In this document: positions 46,619 through 56,510 of the stretch, piece after piece
How the letters are laid out: each line of letters opens with the position of its first letter
Position numbering within the stretch: the first letter of the stretch is position 1
DNA from: Diospyros lotus
Lineage: Eukaryota > Streptophyta > Magnoliopsida > Ericales > Ebenaceae
Assembly: GCF_014633365.1 (NCBI RefSeq)
Contig: NC_068352.1
Coordinates: 19,935,310-19,999,309 of the forward strand
Direction of reading: 5' to 3'
Length of the DNA: 64,000 bases
Notes under the pieces: generated by a model
The model's database searches: none
Seen by the model: only the letters and a program-made list of their open reading frames with translations
What the model was told of the DNA's origin: nothing
Made by a program: the position numbers and the translations under genes

Positions 46619-47164
46619 ATGGATCTTTATCTCTCAAAAATTCACAAGTACTATCCATCTCTCCCGCAGAATGATTTGAAAAAAATTTATGTTGCTAGGT
46701 GTGAAAGACTTAGGTTGTTGATGCTTAATAACATCCCTGAAGATATTCGTTGGCTGATCGAAGCAAAAGTTCGATTAGCTGGTGAAACTTCACCTAGTTT
46801 TAAGCATTTTCCAGGCTTAGGGAAGAGTAGTTTTGCGAAGAAAAGAAGAGCGAAAAGAGTGAATGGTTGTTACAAATGTGCTCGATGGACCTGTAACACA
46901 CGATGCAAATCTGTGGGGTTTACGTCCATAAATCGAGAAGATAAAATTAGTTTCATAAAGGATGGACTGAGTAAGGAGTCTCTGGATGATATCCGATTGA
47001 CTCTTGAGACGCATCCATGTGGAATAGTGCAAAGAGAACTTCTTGCTTTATGGACCCAGTTCAGAAGTGACCACCAACGCTATAGTCTTGGGAATCTGAC
47101 TAAAAACGACCCTGTTTGCCAATCTATAAGAAAATTGGATGGGAAGCTTATCCCCGCTTCATAG
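46619..47164 (+). CDS. 181-aa basic cysteine-cluster protein, resembling carlavirus-type nucleic-acid-binding proteins
   Basis: An open frame between the gag-like ORF and LOG. Residues 70-80 read S-S-F-A-K-K-R-R-A-K-R, a nuclear-localisation-like basic run. Then C84-Y-K-C87-x4-C92-x3-C96 follows, probably a zinc site, then G-F-T-S-I-N (100-105) and F-I-K-D-G-L (112-117). The order basic run, cysteine cluster, G-[FI]-[ST] and F-I-x2-G resembles the Viral_NABP family (cysteine-rich proteins of carlaviruses and relatives, implicated in RNA binding, silencing suppression and, for one member, transcription control). The spacing between the cysteine pairs is shorter here. Residues 1-60 and 120-181 are not recognised. 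The ATG follows an A-run directly. The viral link is a motif-level inference; a host zinc-finger origin is the main alternative. Confidence 0.6.
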   Translation: MDLYLSKIHKYYPSLPQNDLKKIYVARCERLRLLMLNNIPEDIRWLIEAKVRLAGETSPSFKHFPGLGKSSFAKKRRAKRVNGCYKCARWTCNTRCKSVGFTSINREDKISFIKDGLSKESLDDIRLTLETHPCGIVQRELLALWTQFRSDHQRYSLGNLTKNDPVCQSIRKLDGKLIPAS

Positions 47165-47309
47165 AAAGTGTTTAAGCCGTTTCTGGACGTAAAACCAGAG
47201 GAAGATGTGAGCCACAATCACAACTACTTATACATACGCATGATTTTTGTTTGTATTTATTTCTTGTTGAATTGTTGTATAGCTACTTTTGATAGCCAAA
47301 CTTCTTTTC

Positions 47310-47311
47310 AG
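47310..47311 (+). promoter_or_regulatory. Possible splice acceptor upstream of LOG
   Basis: CTTCTTTTCAG|GACATAC ends at 47311, 20 bp before the LOG ATG, with a good pyrimidine tract. With the donor at 46543 it would remove the 181-aa ORF and make a short leader for LOG. No transcript evidence is available. Confidence 0.4.
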
Positions 47312-47331
47312 GACATACAAAAGGAACAAAC

Positions 47332-47991
47332 ATGGAAGGCCAGTTAGTTCGTCGAATCAATACCATATGTGTACTTTGTGGCTCTCAACTTGGGAGCGAT
47401 ATTTGTTACGCACTTGCAGCGAGCGAACTTGGTAAAAAATTAGGAGAGAAAAAAATTAATTTGGTATATGGGGGGGGGAGTCGTGGATTGAATGGTTATG
47501 TTTCACAAGCTGTACATCTTGGAAATTCATCTGTGGTAGGTGTAATGCCAATCCCTTTAGCTGAACCACATATTTCTGGGATTACACGCGGTCAACTTAT
47601 AGAAACGACTTCTATGTCTGAGCGCATGGCTTGTAAGATTTATCAGTCAGATGCCTTCATTGCTTTACCAGGAGGTTTTGGAACACTTGAAGAAATCTTT
47701 TGTATAATCTCCTGGGCCAAGAGTAATCTCCATACCAAACCCATTGGACTTTTAAATGTTAACCATTTTTTCGATGGGTTACTCTCTTTTCTTGATCAGG
47801 CTGTGGACCAACAGTTCATTTCTCGTTCAGCAAGAAAGATTCTCATTTCTGCATCCACCATTGATAAGCTGCTAGAGAAATTACATGCTTATGTTCCACA
47901 GTACGATCCTCATGAGCCTCGGATAGACTGGTCTAAGGCAATTAGTAACAAGCGCCAAAGGGGTCCGATTAATTTAGATTTATCACTGTGA
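47332..47991 (+). CDS. LOG: LOG-like cytokinin riboside 5'-monophosphate phosphoribohydrolase, 219 aa, retroelement cargo
   Basis: LOG enzymes release active cytokinin bases and ribose 5-phosphate from cytokinin nucleotides in the cytosol. This frame is complete and intronless (plant LOG genes normally have several introns), so it is probably a retrocopy. It shows the N-terminal C-V-L-C-G-S strand (13-18), the nucleotide-binding V-Y-G-G-G-S-R-G-L-N-G (45-55) and the family signature P-G-G-F-G-T-L-E-E (113-121). M-S-E-R-M-A (95-100) keeps the conserved Arg98 but has Met where Lys usually follows. The length matches the family (about 210-225). The C-terminus is basic and unlike typical LOGs. 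It lies 168 bp after the 181-aa ORF. An uninterrupted frame in a young element suggests, but does not prove, selection. Alternative: a LOG-family member with altered activity. Confidence 0.9.
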   Translation: MEGQLVRRINTICVLCGSQLGSDICYALAASELGKKLGEKKINLVYGGGSRGLNGYVSQAVHLGNSSVVGVMPIPLAEPHISGITRGQLIETTSMSERMACKIYQSDAFIALPGGFGTLEEIFCIISWAKSNLHTKPIGLLNVNHFFDGLLSFLDQAVDQQFISRSARKILISASTIDKLLEKLHAYVPQYDPHEPRIDWSKAISNKRQRGPINLDLSL

Positions 47992-48009
47992 GAAATGCTC
48001 TTTATTAAG

Positions 48010-48225
48010 ATGGCTGAGTAAGGAGTACTTTTTGTACTCTTGAGACGCATCTAGTTATTGTACACCTTGCAGGATTTTTCTTGGTTGTGTTCTTTAAAAA
48101 AAAAAAACAAAAAAAAAAAAACAAAAAACAAAAAAACAAAACTGTGGAATGTTGTTAGCAAAGTCTATGATAAGGTGGCTGAGTAAGGAGTACTTTTTGT
48201 ACTCTTGAGACGCATTTTGCTTATC
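48010..48225 (+). repeat. Two copies of a hairpin-containing 37-mer after LOG
   Basis: GGCTGAGTAAGGAGTAC followed by TTTTTGTACTCTTGAGACGC occurs at about 48012-48049 and again at 48178-48214. Each holds the stem GAGTAC/GTACTC around a T5 loop, with flanking AAG/CTT extending the pairing. Between the copies is an A-rich stretch. These could be terminator-, stability- or packaging-type RNA structures. Confidence 0.65.
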
Positions 48226-48376
48226 TTATGACTTGCATGAAATTTTTATTTTGGTGTGAAAATATAAATATATATATATGGTGTGTTCATTTGTTGTTTA
48301 AGTTTTAGCAGTTCACAGCAAATCTATGGACTTGTGGAGTTACAGGTATTCCTAACAACCCTGATTTATTACTGCA

Positions 48377-48390
48377 ATTCAAGTTGGGGG
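48377..48390 (+). promoter_or_regulatory. Internal polypurine-like motif
   Basis: ATTCAAGTTGGGGGG, the same motif as at 46131 and as the terminal tract at 49801. Extra polypurine tracts are known in some Athila/Tat-type and retroviral genomes as second plus-strand primers. Confidence 0.5.
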
Positions 48391-49205
48391 GTGTAAGGTC
48401 TAGTCATGAATTATTTGGTTCATATTTAACTGTGAGTTTGCTATTGCTAGTTTGTTGTCTTGTGGGAATTGATTATCTTTATCTGCTCTTATAAAAAAAA
48501 AAAATATTGTGTTTTAAATAATGCTATTCCTAAAGCTTTAAAGTTATGCACTGATAGCCGGTTAAGTTTGCAATACGAAACATGGATGCATTGATTTCTT
48601 ATTTGAAAACGTTTATGCATGAGAATAAGTAATTTGCATTCATCGGGGATTCAAAATTTAGAAATTGGTTATCGGTCATAAAGTCAAAGGTAACAGTAAT
48701 TAGCTGATTAGTACATTGAATGATCCCTCAACAGAAGTGGAGACTATTACCCAAGCAAGTGTTTGAGCCTAATAACCGTTAATTCTGAGTGAAATAACAC
48801 TTACTCTAAATATGCTCTCTTGTTTATCTTATCTTTTCAATGGCTTCAAAATATCAATTCGCTTTGAATGTCTAGTATGATAGCGGATGAATTTGACTGG
48901 TTTCAAACTATGAATTAGATGACTGAGAAGCATGATAGGGGGATCAATTTCTTTCATTTTGAGCCTATTTTTTTCTTTAAATCAACCTCTTGTTAGCCCA
49001 TTTGAGCCATTTGTAGTACAACTTCTTTCGTTACCTTCGTTTAACCCATAACCATATGAATTTTATCCAACCTGGTGTGATTTTGGGAATTAGTCTGTTT
49101 ATCTATTTTCATATTTAAAAAGAAAAAAAAAAGAAGAAAAAAAAAGTGAAAAAAAAAGGGGGCAAATTCTCTTAGCTATTCAGCATAACTGTTTCAAAAT
49201 GAATG

Positions 49206-49240
<35 letters not shown>

Positions 49241-49800
49241 GACACACCCTTTGCACACTCTACCTTTTCTTTGACAACCCGTATTAACCTTATAGCCCCA
49301 TTACAACCCAGTCCGGTCCCTTTTGATGCTATAAATCATGTGATCTCAGAATTCAAGTTTGGAGTAGGGAATCATGTTTAAATTCAGAAGTTACTCATCT
49401 AGAGCATTATTCCAATCATGAAGCTATGTCAATTTCCTTGTTCTTTCATGAAAATACGTTCCTTGTATTTGGGATGGCACCGAGTTTTGAACTTGTTCTG
49501 CATTTACTCTTATAACGGTGCACCCCCTTGTGTGTACACCTGAGGAATCCTTTTTATTGGAGAGAAAATCCATAGTAAGATTTGAAGTCAAAACTTCGAG
49601 GGAGTAAGTCTGTGTGTTGGTTATCCTAATTTCCATTCCTGAGATTGTATGACCTTTAACCAAAAATCTGATTTAGAATGCTAAATTATTTATTTAATTT
49701 TATGCATTTCGGTTTCGAATTTGAAATTTTTACATTCATACAGTTATTGTGAATAAAGTTTGGCAGGTGTATAATCTGCTTGCTAAGGGACTAGCAATGT
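48391..49800. other. 3' non-coding region of the LOG-carrying element
   Basis: About 1.4 kb with no long frame, several A-runs (49125-49160, 49208-49237) and AT-rich text. One 60-residue frame starting at 49199 is mostly polylysine from a homopolymer and is not considered real. It may hold a decayed remnant of pol-flanking sequence; nothing was recognised. Confidence 0.5.
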
Positions 49801-49813
49801 TTAAGTTGGGGGG
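49801..49813 (+). promoter_or_regulatory. Terminal polypurine tract of the LOG-carrying element
   Basis: TTAAGTTGGGGGG lies directly before the 3' LTR (TGATTAG at 49816). Expected primer site for plus-strand DNA. Confidence 0.85.
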
Positions 49814-49815
49814 TA

Positions 49816-51825
49816 TGATTAGTGGTTAATTTTGTAAAAATTTTGTTATAATTATACCCTTCTTTCGATCTTAAATATGGTTTAAATTAGATATTAATAT
49901 ATATTTTATGGTTATATGTAAGTTTAAATTGAAAGATGAATGAAATGAAATTCTAAAGTAAATAATAATAATATATAAAATTATATATAATACATATATA
50001 TCATTATATGCATGTATGTAATATATATATAATATAATCTAATATATATATGTGCCATGTGTAATACATATATATAATATATAATTTATTAATAACATTA
50101 AATTTTTTTTATTTTTTTTAGGCATGAAGAAATCAAGCCCATGAAGAAATCAAAGCCATGGAGAAATCAAGTCCATGAAGAAATCAAACCCATGAAAAAT
50201 TAAAGTCCATGAAGAATTCAAGCCCATGAAGAATTAAGGCCCAATTTGAGCAACCCATGGAAAATATTATTTGGAGAAGGCCCAAGGATTATTTTTAATC
50301 CTAATGAAGATTAAAAACCAATTTATAGAAATCTATTTTTATTTTTTATGTGAGAGCTTTATTAGGTGTGTTTTTTAGCTAAAATCCATTTAACTATTAG
50401 GTGGATATTATAGCTAAAATCCATTTAACTTTATGAGTGCTTTATTAGGTATGTATTTTAGCTAAAATCCATTTAATATTAGGTGTGTATTATAGCTAAA
50501 ATCCATTTAACTTTAAGTGTGTGAGTGCCCATTAGATATAATTATGTCTAATTGAATAATTGAAATTGTGTGGTTTGTATTGCATCTTGTGGCCTATAAA
50601 TAGCTCACTTGATTGCATTTGTAAGTGTGATTATTATTCTTGAATAAAAGTTTAGTTGTTTCCTTATAATTCTCTCTTTGAGAATTGTTCTTGTTCTTTC
50701 TCATTTTCTTTAGTACTTTCTTTTATAATCTTACTTTTTTCTTTCTTCTTTTAAATTCTTATGTCATTTATTATTACTTTATTATTCACCGCCTAAATGG
50801 CCGGTTAATTTGTGCCTTTAAATTTCTGCAATTTTAATTCTTGTCATTTAATTATTCACCGCCTAAATGGCCGGTTAATTTGTGCTTTTAAATTTCTGCA
50901 ATTTTAATTCTTGTCATTTAATTATTCACCGCCTAAATGGCCGGTTAGTTTATGCCTTTAAATTTCTTGTCATTTAAATTCTGTTATTTAAATTACGTCA
51001 TTTAAATTTATGTCAATTAACTTTCAAATAAAAATGAGTAGCTAAATCTAATCTTGGGTTAAGGCAATGACAGTGTCCAACGCCAATGATTCCCAAAGAA
51101 AGCTGCGCTTTAAATAAGTAACATTAATTTAAATTTCAGTATGAGTGTGTATTAATTATTAAAAAATCACTAGGTTTGGATTGGAGCGTAAGCCTAACTT
51201 AGAGCTTTCATGCCATGTATGAGAGTTACTAGAACTGGAAACGCTATCATACCCAAATCCGGATGATTAATTTAGTTGTTTTGTGTATTAATTGCAATTG
51301 GATTTATGGTGGTTGCTTAAATTAGAATCCCGCATATCATGTATGGGGATTGCTTAACCTAGAACTATCATCATCTCTAATTGCATTTAATAACAAACCC
51401 TCATATCTGAAATTAAATTAATGTTGCTAATCTTTTATGCTAAAATTTGGGAATCAACGGGTTGGTACTGAAATTGTCTTAACTCAAGCACTATCCAAAT
51501 TCATATTTTTACGTTTAATGTTTATTTTAATTTTTGCCTTACTTTATTTTCTAGTATCTGTTGTCTAAAAACAAAACCATAAAAAATCTTGTTGTCAATT
51601 TGTCCAAATGCGTGTGCGTGTGTGTGACATTCTTTTTCTTTTGCCATAAATAAATCTCTCAGTGGACGACCTGGATTCATCCAGAAAATATAAATATAAA
51701 TTTGGACTACAACTGCACTCGTACACTGGCGAGTATAAACCTCTCACTAAAATAAAAAAAAATATAAAAGTTTTATTATGATTTGTTTTTTATTGTGTTT
51801 TAATTGCAGGGTGAGAGTGCAGTCA
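49816..51825 (+). repeat. 3' LTR of the LOG-carrying element
   Basis: 2010 bp. It appears identical to 42460-44470 apart from one A fewer in the run near 51755. It is followed by the CTAGC target duplication at 51826-51830. Confidence 0.97.
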
Positions 51826-52934
51826 CTAGCGGGTAAATCCGATAGCGAGTCCTGACAATGCTATCTAGACGAGGTTATCTATTATTTCTTTCCCTCATAC
51901 TTTACAGAGATGAGCTTTGCAGCACTTTTGGTTGCTTCTAGCTGACCAAAGCCAACATAATTCATAATTAAGTGAAAACAAATGGACACAATCATTTTTA
52001 ACCCATTTCCTAAAAAAATATATATATTTTTAGCCACTCAAACAAACTAATTACACTCTATAACCACTTTTTTTCAAGGAAGATACCTAAATTAGTAATG
52101 TGACAAGGTCAAAACGTTTAAATAAAAAAGTAGATTTATAAAATTAGTTGGTAGGGTCAAAATTGGTAAAGTGATTATAAAGTACAATTAATTTGTTTGA
52201 TGGGCTAAAATCATTTTTTTTTTCTAGGGAAAGGGTTAAAAATGAATTTTTTGTTTGAGACATGGTTAGTTTTTGCAATTTTCACGCCAACATAATCCTT
52301 AGAGAAGTTCATGAATTGACGGTTCTTTCTAGTGTTCGTTGTCTACTTTGCTTGTTTGGATTGTTTAGTAACTGGGGATTGACATCACAAATGTCGGCAC
52401 TCACCTAAAATGGTGACTTGAGTTACAAGTATATTTATGCACCTTAAGTGATTATTTTAGTGAGTACCTTGGGGTTGATAGCACAACTGTTAACTTTAAA
52501 TGATCAAATTTAATGTGATCCTTAGGGAAGTTGTATATTTTAATGTTAGGAGGATTATATATTTTTATTAATTGTTTAGATTTTCTAGTGTGATCTTTTG
52601 TTGTGAAGTTTGGGGTATGCCATAACTTAAAGCTATAGATAATTTTTTAATTGTTCTCATTGAAATTCTTATTATTAATAGAAAAAAAATACACATTAAT
52701 ATATTAGCCTTGAATAAGATATTATTTTTTTGGAGAAAATATTCTTTTCATTTCCATCAAAAAATTAAAAAAAATATAATCTAATAATCTTGTAAAAAAG
52801 TTTTGATTGAATGTATATTATTTATCATTTTCAAGACTAAATCTAACTAATTCTTAATAATTCTAAAGAAAAGTCATAGCAACGGATTGAATGACACCAA
52901 GAATTAAATATATATATATATATATATTGGAGTA
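51826..52934. other. End of the Tekay/Del-like LTR, then gene-free DNA
   Basis: GGGTAAATCCGATAG...CCTGACA (to 51857) looks like the end of a Tekay/Del LTR. Beyond it, DNA that may continue the LINE 3' region or be host intergenic sequence shows no gene. A (TA)n run at about 52909-52927 precedes the next element. Confidence 0.35.
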
Positions 52935-53386
52935 TGATGTGGCACCAACTGAAATTACTAGAATACCCCTACGCGCTGATAGTCTCACCTGCCACGTGGA
53001 TCACCTGAGAGACCGACACGTGGCCAGTCAACACTCTAAAGCGGAGCCCGAGAAATCCGGGCCGAACTGCAAGACCCGTTTCAACTTGACCGGGATTCTC
53101 GGGAGTCGTGCCCACTCATCTCGGATACCCCAAAACGGGTTCGCCTATAAAAGACAAGGACTCTCGCCAGGTATACCCAAGCTCTACAACTCTCTCATTT
53201 ACTAATACTTGCATTTACTCTACTGATTTGAGCGTCGAAGTCCACCCCGGGGGATCCAAGCCCCAGCCCTCCATTGTCTTGCAAGTTCTACACCCGAGGT
53301 CCGACATCCCCAAGTCCAAGGTTCCATTCCCGAGGTCCAGTTATAGAGGTGGCACGTGGTGGTCGGTCCCAAAAACCATCATCAGA
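52935..53386 (+). repeat. 5' LTR of the Tat-type element
   Basis: TGATGTGGCACC to about AACCATCATCA. Contains GCCACGTG (G-box-like) sites at about 52991 and 53019, a TATAAAAGAC box at about 53144, and the TTGAGCGTCG-AG block often seen downstream of TATA in Tat LTRs. The primer-binding site is not recognisable after it, probably lost by a small deletion. The first 286 bp are shared with the right copy at 57572. Confidence 0.65.
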
Positions 53387-53459
53387 GTATGAATAAAGAA
53401 AAATGTGAGACGTGACTCATAGCCAGGTCGAAGCCAATCTAGAAGCCCCGCAACAAGGA

Positions 53460-54665
53460 GAGAATCCACCACCTCCAGCCAATCCAATGCCGGAGGACCG
53501 ACTCACCAGGTTGGAAAACTAGGTTTAACAGCTAACTGAGTTGTTAACTGGTTATTTACACCAGACTGAACAACATCGTTCGCATGTGCCCTCTCAGTGG
53601 GCGGAGCATCAGTCACCTCCTCCTGCTCGGGAGCCTCGTCAATCACGCCAGACGGGTCAGGAAATCCACTCCTCTGAGACGGCAGGATCCACTTCTGCCC
53701 CCTCACGAGAAAGAGGGACTTCGCAGGAGAGACGATTGCGTTTCCTAGAGAAGCAAGTCCAAGAACTCAAGAAGGGAAAGGAAGAGCTGCTCCACCTCGG
53801 CTCTAACCAACCCTTGAGTAAGGGTATCATGGCAGAGGTTCCACCGGAAAGGTTTCGTATCCCCTCCATCAAGCTCTATGACGGAAGCACAGATCCCTAT
53901 GACCACGTTGAGCTTTTCTCCTCTCACATGCTGGTGCAATCTGGGTCGGACACGATGTGGTGCCGAGCATTTTCGACTACTTTGGGAGGACATGCCTGGA
54001 CCTGGTACTCCTGCCTTCCCCATCGTTCCATCAACCGCTGGGAAGAGCTGAAGACCTGTTTCTTAGCCCACTACGCTCCCTTGAAGCACCACCGAAAGTC
54101 TTCCATGGCTCTGATGAACATCAAGCAGAACCAGGGTGAATCCCTAAGGGATTTCGTGGCTAGGTTCAACGAAAAGGCGTTAAGTATCGATGAGTTTGAC
54201 CAGCGAATCGCAATGGTGGCTCTTCAAAATGGCTTGAGAGCTGGGCCATTTGCTCAGTCCTTAGCCAAGACTCCGCCTCGTACTTTCACAGAGGCCCTAG
54301 CCCGGGCTAATAAGTACATCAACGCTGAAGAAGTGATGAAGGTGAAGCGGGCGGAACAACCTGATAGGAAGGAAAGAGAAAAGGAGAAGAAAAAGCCAGT
54401 AGCAGAGCAGAAGACGGACTATCGCCCCTCCTAAGCTCCAGATCGCCCGGGTCTCGGGGGAACACGTGGAAGCCCAGTGAATTACACTCCCCTCAATGTG
54501 AGTCGAGCAGAGATTCTCCTGGCATTGGAGGATAAGAATTATTTACGGCGTCCTCCCCCGCTGAAGTCTCCACCCAACACTCGAAGCAAAAAGAAGTATT
54601 GTCGTTTTCACCGCGACCACGGCCATGATACTGAGGACTGCATCCAACTGAAAGAAGAAATATAA
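53460..54665 (+). pseudogene. Tat-type gag, in-frame stops only
   Basis: One reading frame runs from about 53460, with stops at about 53519 and 53525, and again TAA at 54432-54434 and TAA at 54663-54665. Capsid domain landmarks at 53840-54320: Y-D-G-S-T-D-P-Y-D-H, W-T-W-Y, L-R-D-F-V-A-R-F-N and A-N-K-Y-I-N-A-E-E. The zinc-finger-like C-R-F-H-R-D-H-G-H-D-T-E-D-C at about 54598-54642 is the form typical of Tat/Ogre gags. Base composition is GC-richer than the surroundings. Confidence 0.85.
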
Positions 54666-56510
54666 GAGCTTATCAACCGAGGATACCTCCGGGATTTCGT
54701 GGGTCGAGGAGGTACGAGCTCGGGCAGGGTAGAATCCAAGCCGGAGCATCGAGAGAGGTCTCCTACTCGAGATCGCTTTCGAGAGCGAAGCCGAACACCG
54801 CCCCGGAGAGAAGGAAAGCAGCCCGCCGAGGAGGGGGGACAGAAGTTTATCTTGTACACACTGGCGGCAGAGACAGTTCCAGGGTCCAACTTAACTGCTC
54901 CCAAGAGCACGGTAAAGGAAGGGGTGGTCATCACTTTCTCTGAGGAGGATCTTCCGAGTTATCCCAACTATTCGGACCCTCTGGTGATCACTGCTCAAGT
55001 GGGAGAGTGGGAGATGAGGCGAATCCTCATGGATCCAGGTAGCTCTTCAGAGATTCTTTACAAGAGGGCATTCCTAGGGATGGGGTTCACGCTCGATCAG
55101 CTGAGGCCAGTCCATGTCCCATTGGTGGGTTTTGATGGAATGGTGATCCATTCTGAAGGTTTGATCCAGTTGCCCCTGACGGTCGGTAGTGGTCCTCATA
55201 AATCCCGGGTGACGTTGGATTTTTTGGTGGCAGATGTGCCCTTGGCATACAATATGATCCTTGGTAGGTCTGGGCTTAGTGCTCTGAGGGCAGTACCGAG
55301 TACGTATCACATGGTGTTGAAATTCCCTACTTGGGGAGGGATTGGCAAGGTAAGAGGAGACCAGCGGCAGGCTAGGGAATGCTACGTGGCCTCCTTGAGT
55401 GCCACTATGGCCAAGGGGTCAGAGTTAGACTCAGGACCGAATCAGGAGGCGGTCCCTCAAGCTGGTCAGGGCCAGATGGAGACGGAACAGGTGAGAGACC
55501 CAAGTATAAGAGCAGGTCAGAGGTCAATAAGGGAGGAGGGACAGAATTCTGCTGCCCCTCCCACTGTGGTTACTAGTTTCATCTTGGAAGGTCCGGAAGA
55601 GCCTAAGACTTCAGAGCCGGTGGATGAGCTCGAGGAAGTCCCACTGGGGGAAGAGCTCGATCAGACAGTGCGAATCAGTGCCAAGTTACATGAGCCCTTG
55701 AGGTCCGAGATCCTTTCACTCCTACGCCGATATCAAGATGTGTTTGCATGGTCTACCCTGGATATGCCGGGGATAGACCCAGAAATCATGACACATCGCT
55801 TAGGGCTCTACCCGGATTGTGTGCCGGTAAGACAAAGGAAGAGGAAGTTTGCCCCGGAGCGGGCTAAAGCTATAGAGGCGGAGGTGGAAAAGCTTATGGA
55901 GGCTAATCATATTCGGGAAGTCAACTACCCAGAGTGGTTAGTCAACGTGGTTCTTGTCTCCAAGGGATCGGGAAAATGGAGGCTTTGTATTGATTTTAAA
56001 GATCTTAACAAGGCTTACCCGAAAGACAGTTACCCTCTGCCCAGGATTGATGCGTTGATTGACGAAACAGCGGGGTGTCAGCTAATGAGTTTCCTGGATG
56101 CATTCTAGGGGTACCACCAAATCCCACTACACCCTGAAGATCAGGAAAAGACCGCCTTCATCACGAATAAGGCTACCTATTGTTACCGAGTTATGCCCAA
56201 ACGCTGGAGCTACATATCAGAGGTTGGTCAACAAACTGTTCAAAGCTCAACTCGGTCGAAACATGGAAGCTTACGTGGATGACATGTTAGTCAAGAGTCT
56301 ATTGGCTGAACAGCATCCGGACGACTTGGAGAAGTGTCTCAGAACCTTACGCCAGTATCAAATGAAGCTCAACCCGGCCAAGTGTGCCTTTGGGGTTACA
56401 GCTGGTAAATTCTTGGGGTTCATGGTGCATTACCGGGGAATTGAGGCTAACCCCTCGAAGATAAGGGCCATACTCGAGATGCCTCCCCCTCGAAGTATCA
56501 AAGAGGAAGC
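54666..56510 (+). pseudogene. Tat-type pol: protease and partial reverse transcriptase
   Basis: Continues the gag frame through an Arg/Ser/Glu-rich linker to a protease with M-D-P-G-S-S-S-E-I-L (about 55030-55060; Tat proteases often vary from DSG) and the V-A-D-V-P-L-A-Y-N-M-I-L-G-R block. RT starts about 55815 with R-K-F-A-P-E-R and W-R-L-C-I-D-F-K-D-L-N-K-A-Y-P, and reaches S-F-L-D-A-F before TAG at 56106-56108. A small deletion near 56193 shifts the frame. The catalytic A-Y-V-D-D-M-L-V-K-S is at about 56270-56299 in the new frame. The text ends at S-I-K-E (56504), where RNase H should follow. Confidence 0.85.

Larger units (their letters stand above)
42460..51825 (+). mobile_element. Young non-autonomous Athila/Tat-like LTR retrotransposon carrying a LOG gene
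   Basis: 9366 bp. The LTRs 42460-44470 and 49816-51825 appear identical except for one A in a homopolymer. Target duplication CTAGC is present on both sides (42455-42459 and 51826-51830). The PBS and polypurine tract are intact. Between the LTRs there is no protease, RT, RNase H or integrase, only a gag-like ORF (44699), a 181-residue cysteine-cluster ORF (46619) and a LOG homologue (47332). All three are open. It would need enzymes from an autonomous relative. The near-identical LTRs mean a very recent insertion. Confidence 0.95.

Noticed and set aside
47332..47991. LOG as an ordinary single-copy host gene that happens to lie between unrelated repeats
   Set aside because: It lies inside one element with matching LTRs, PBS, polypurine tract and exact CTAGC duplication, and lacks introns.
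49199..49381. 60-residue frame with a polylysine start
   Set aside because: It starts in an A-run of the element's 3' region; the rest has no conserved features.
53503..55310. Several minus-strand frames of 60-110 residues opposite the Tat gag-pol
   Set aside because: They are shadows of the GC-rich coding strand with no recognisable domains.
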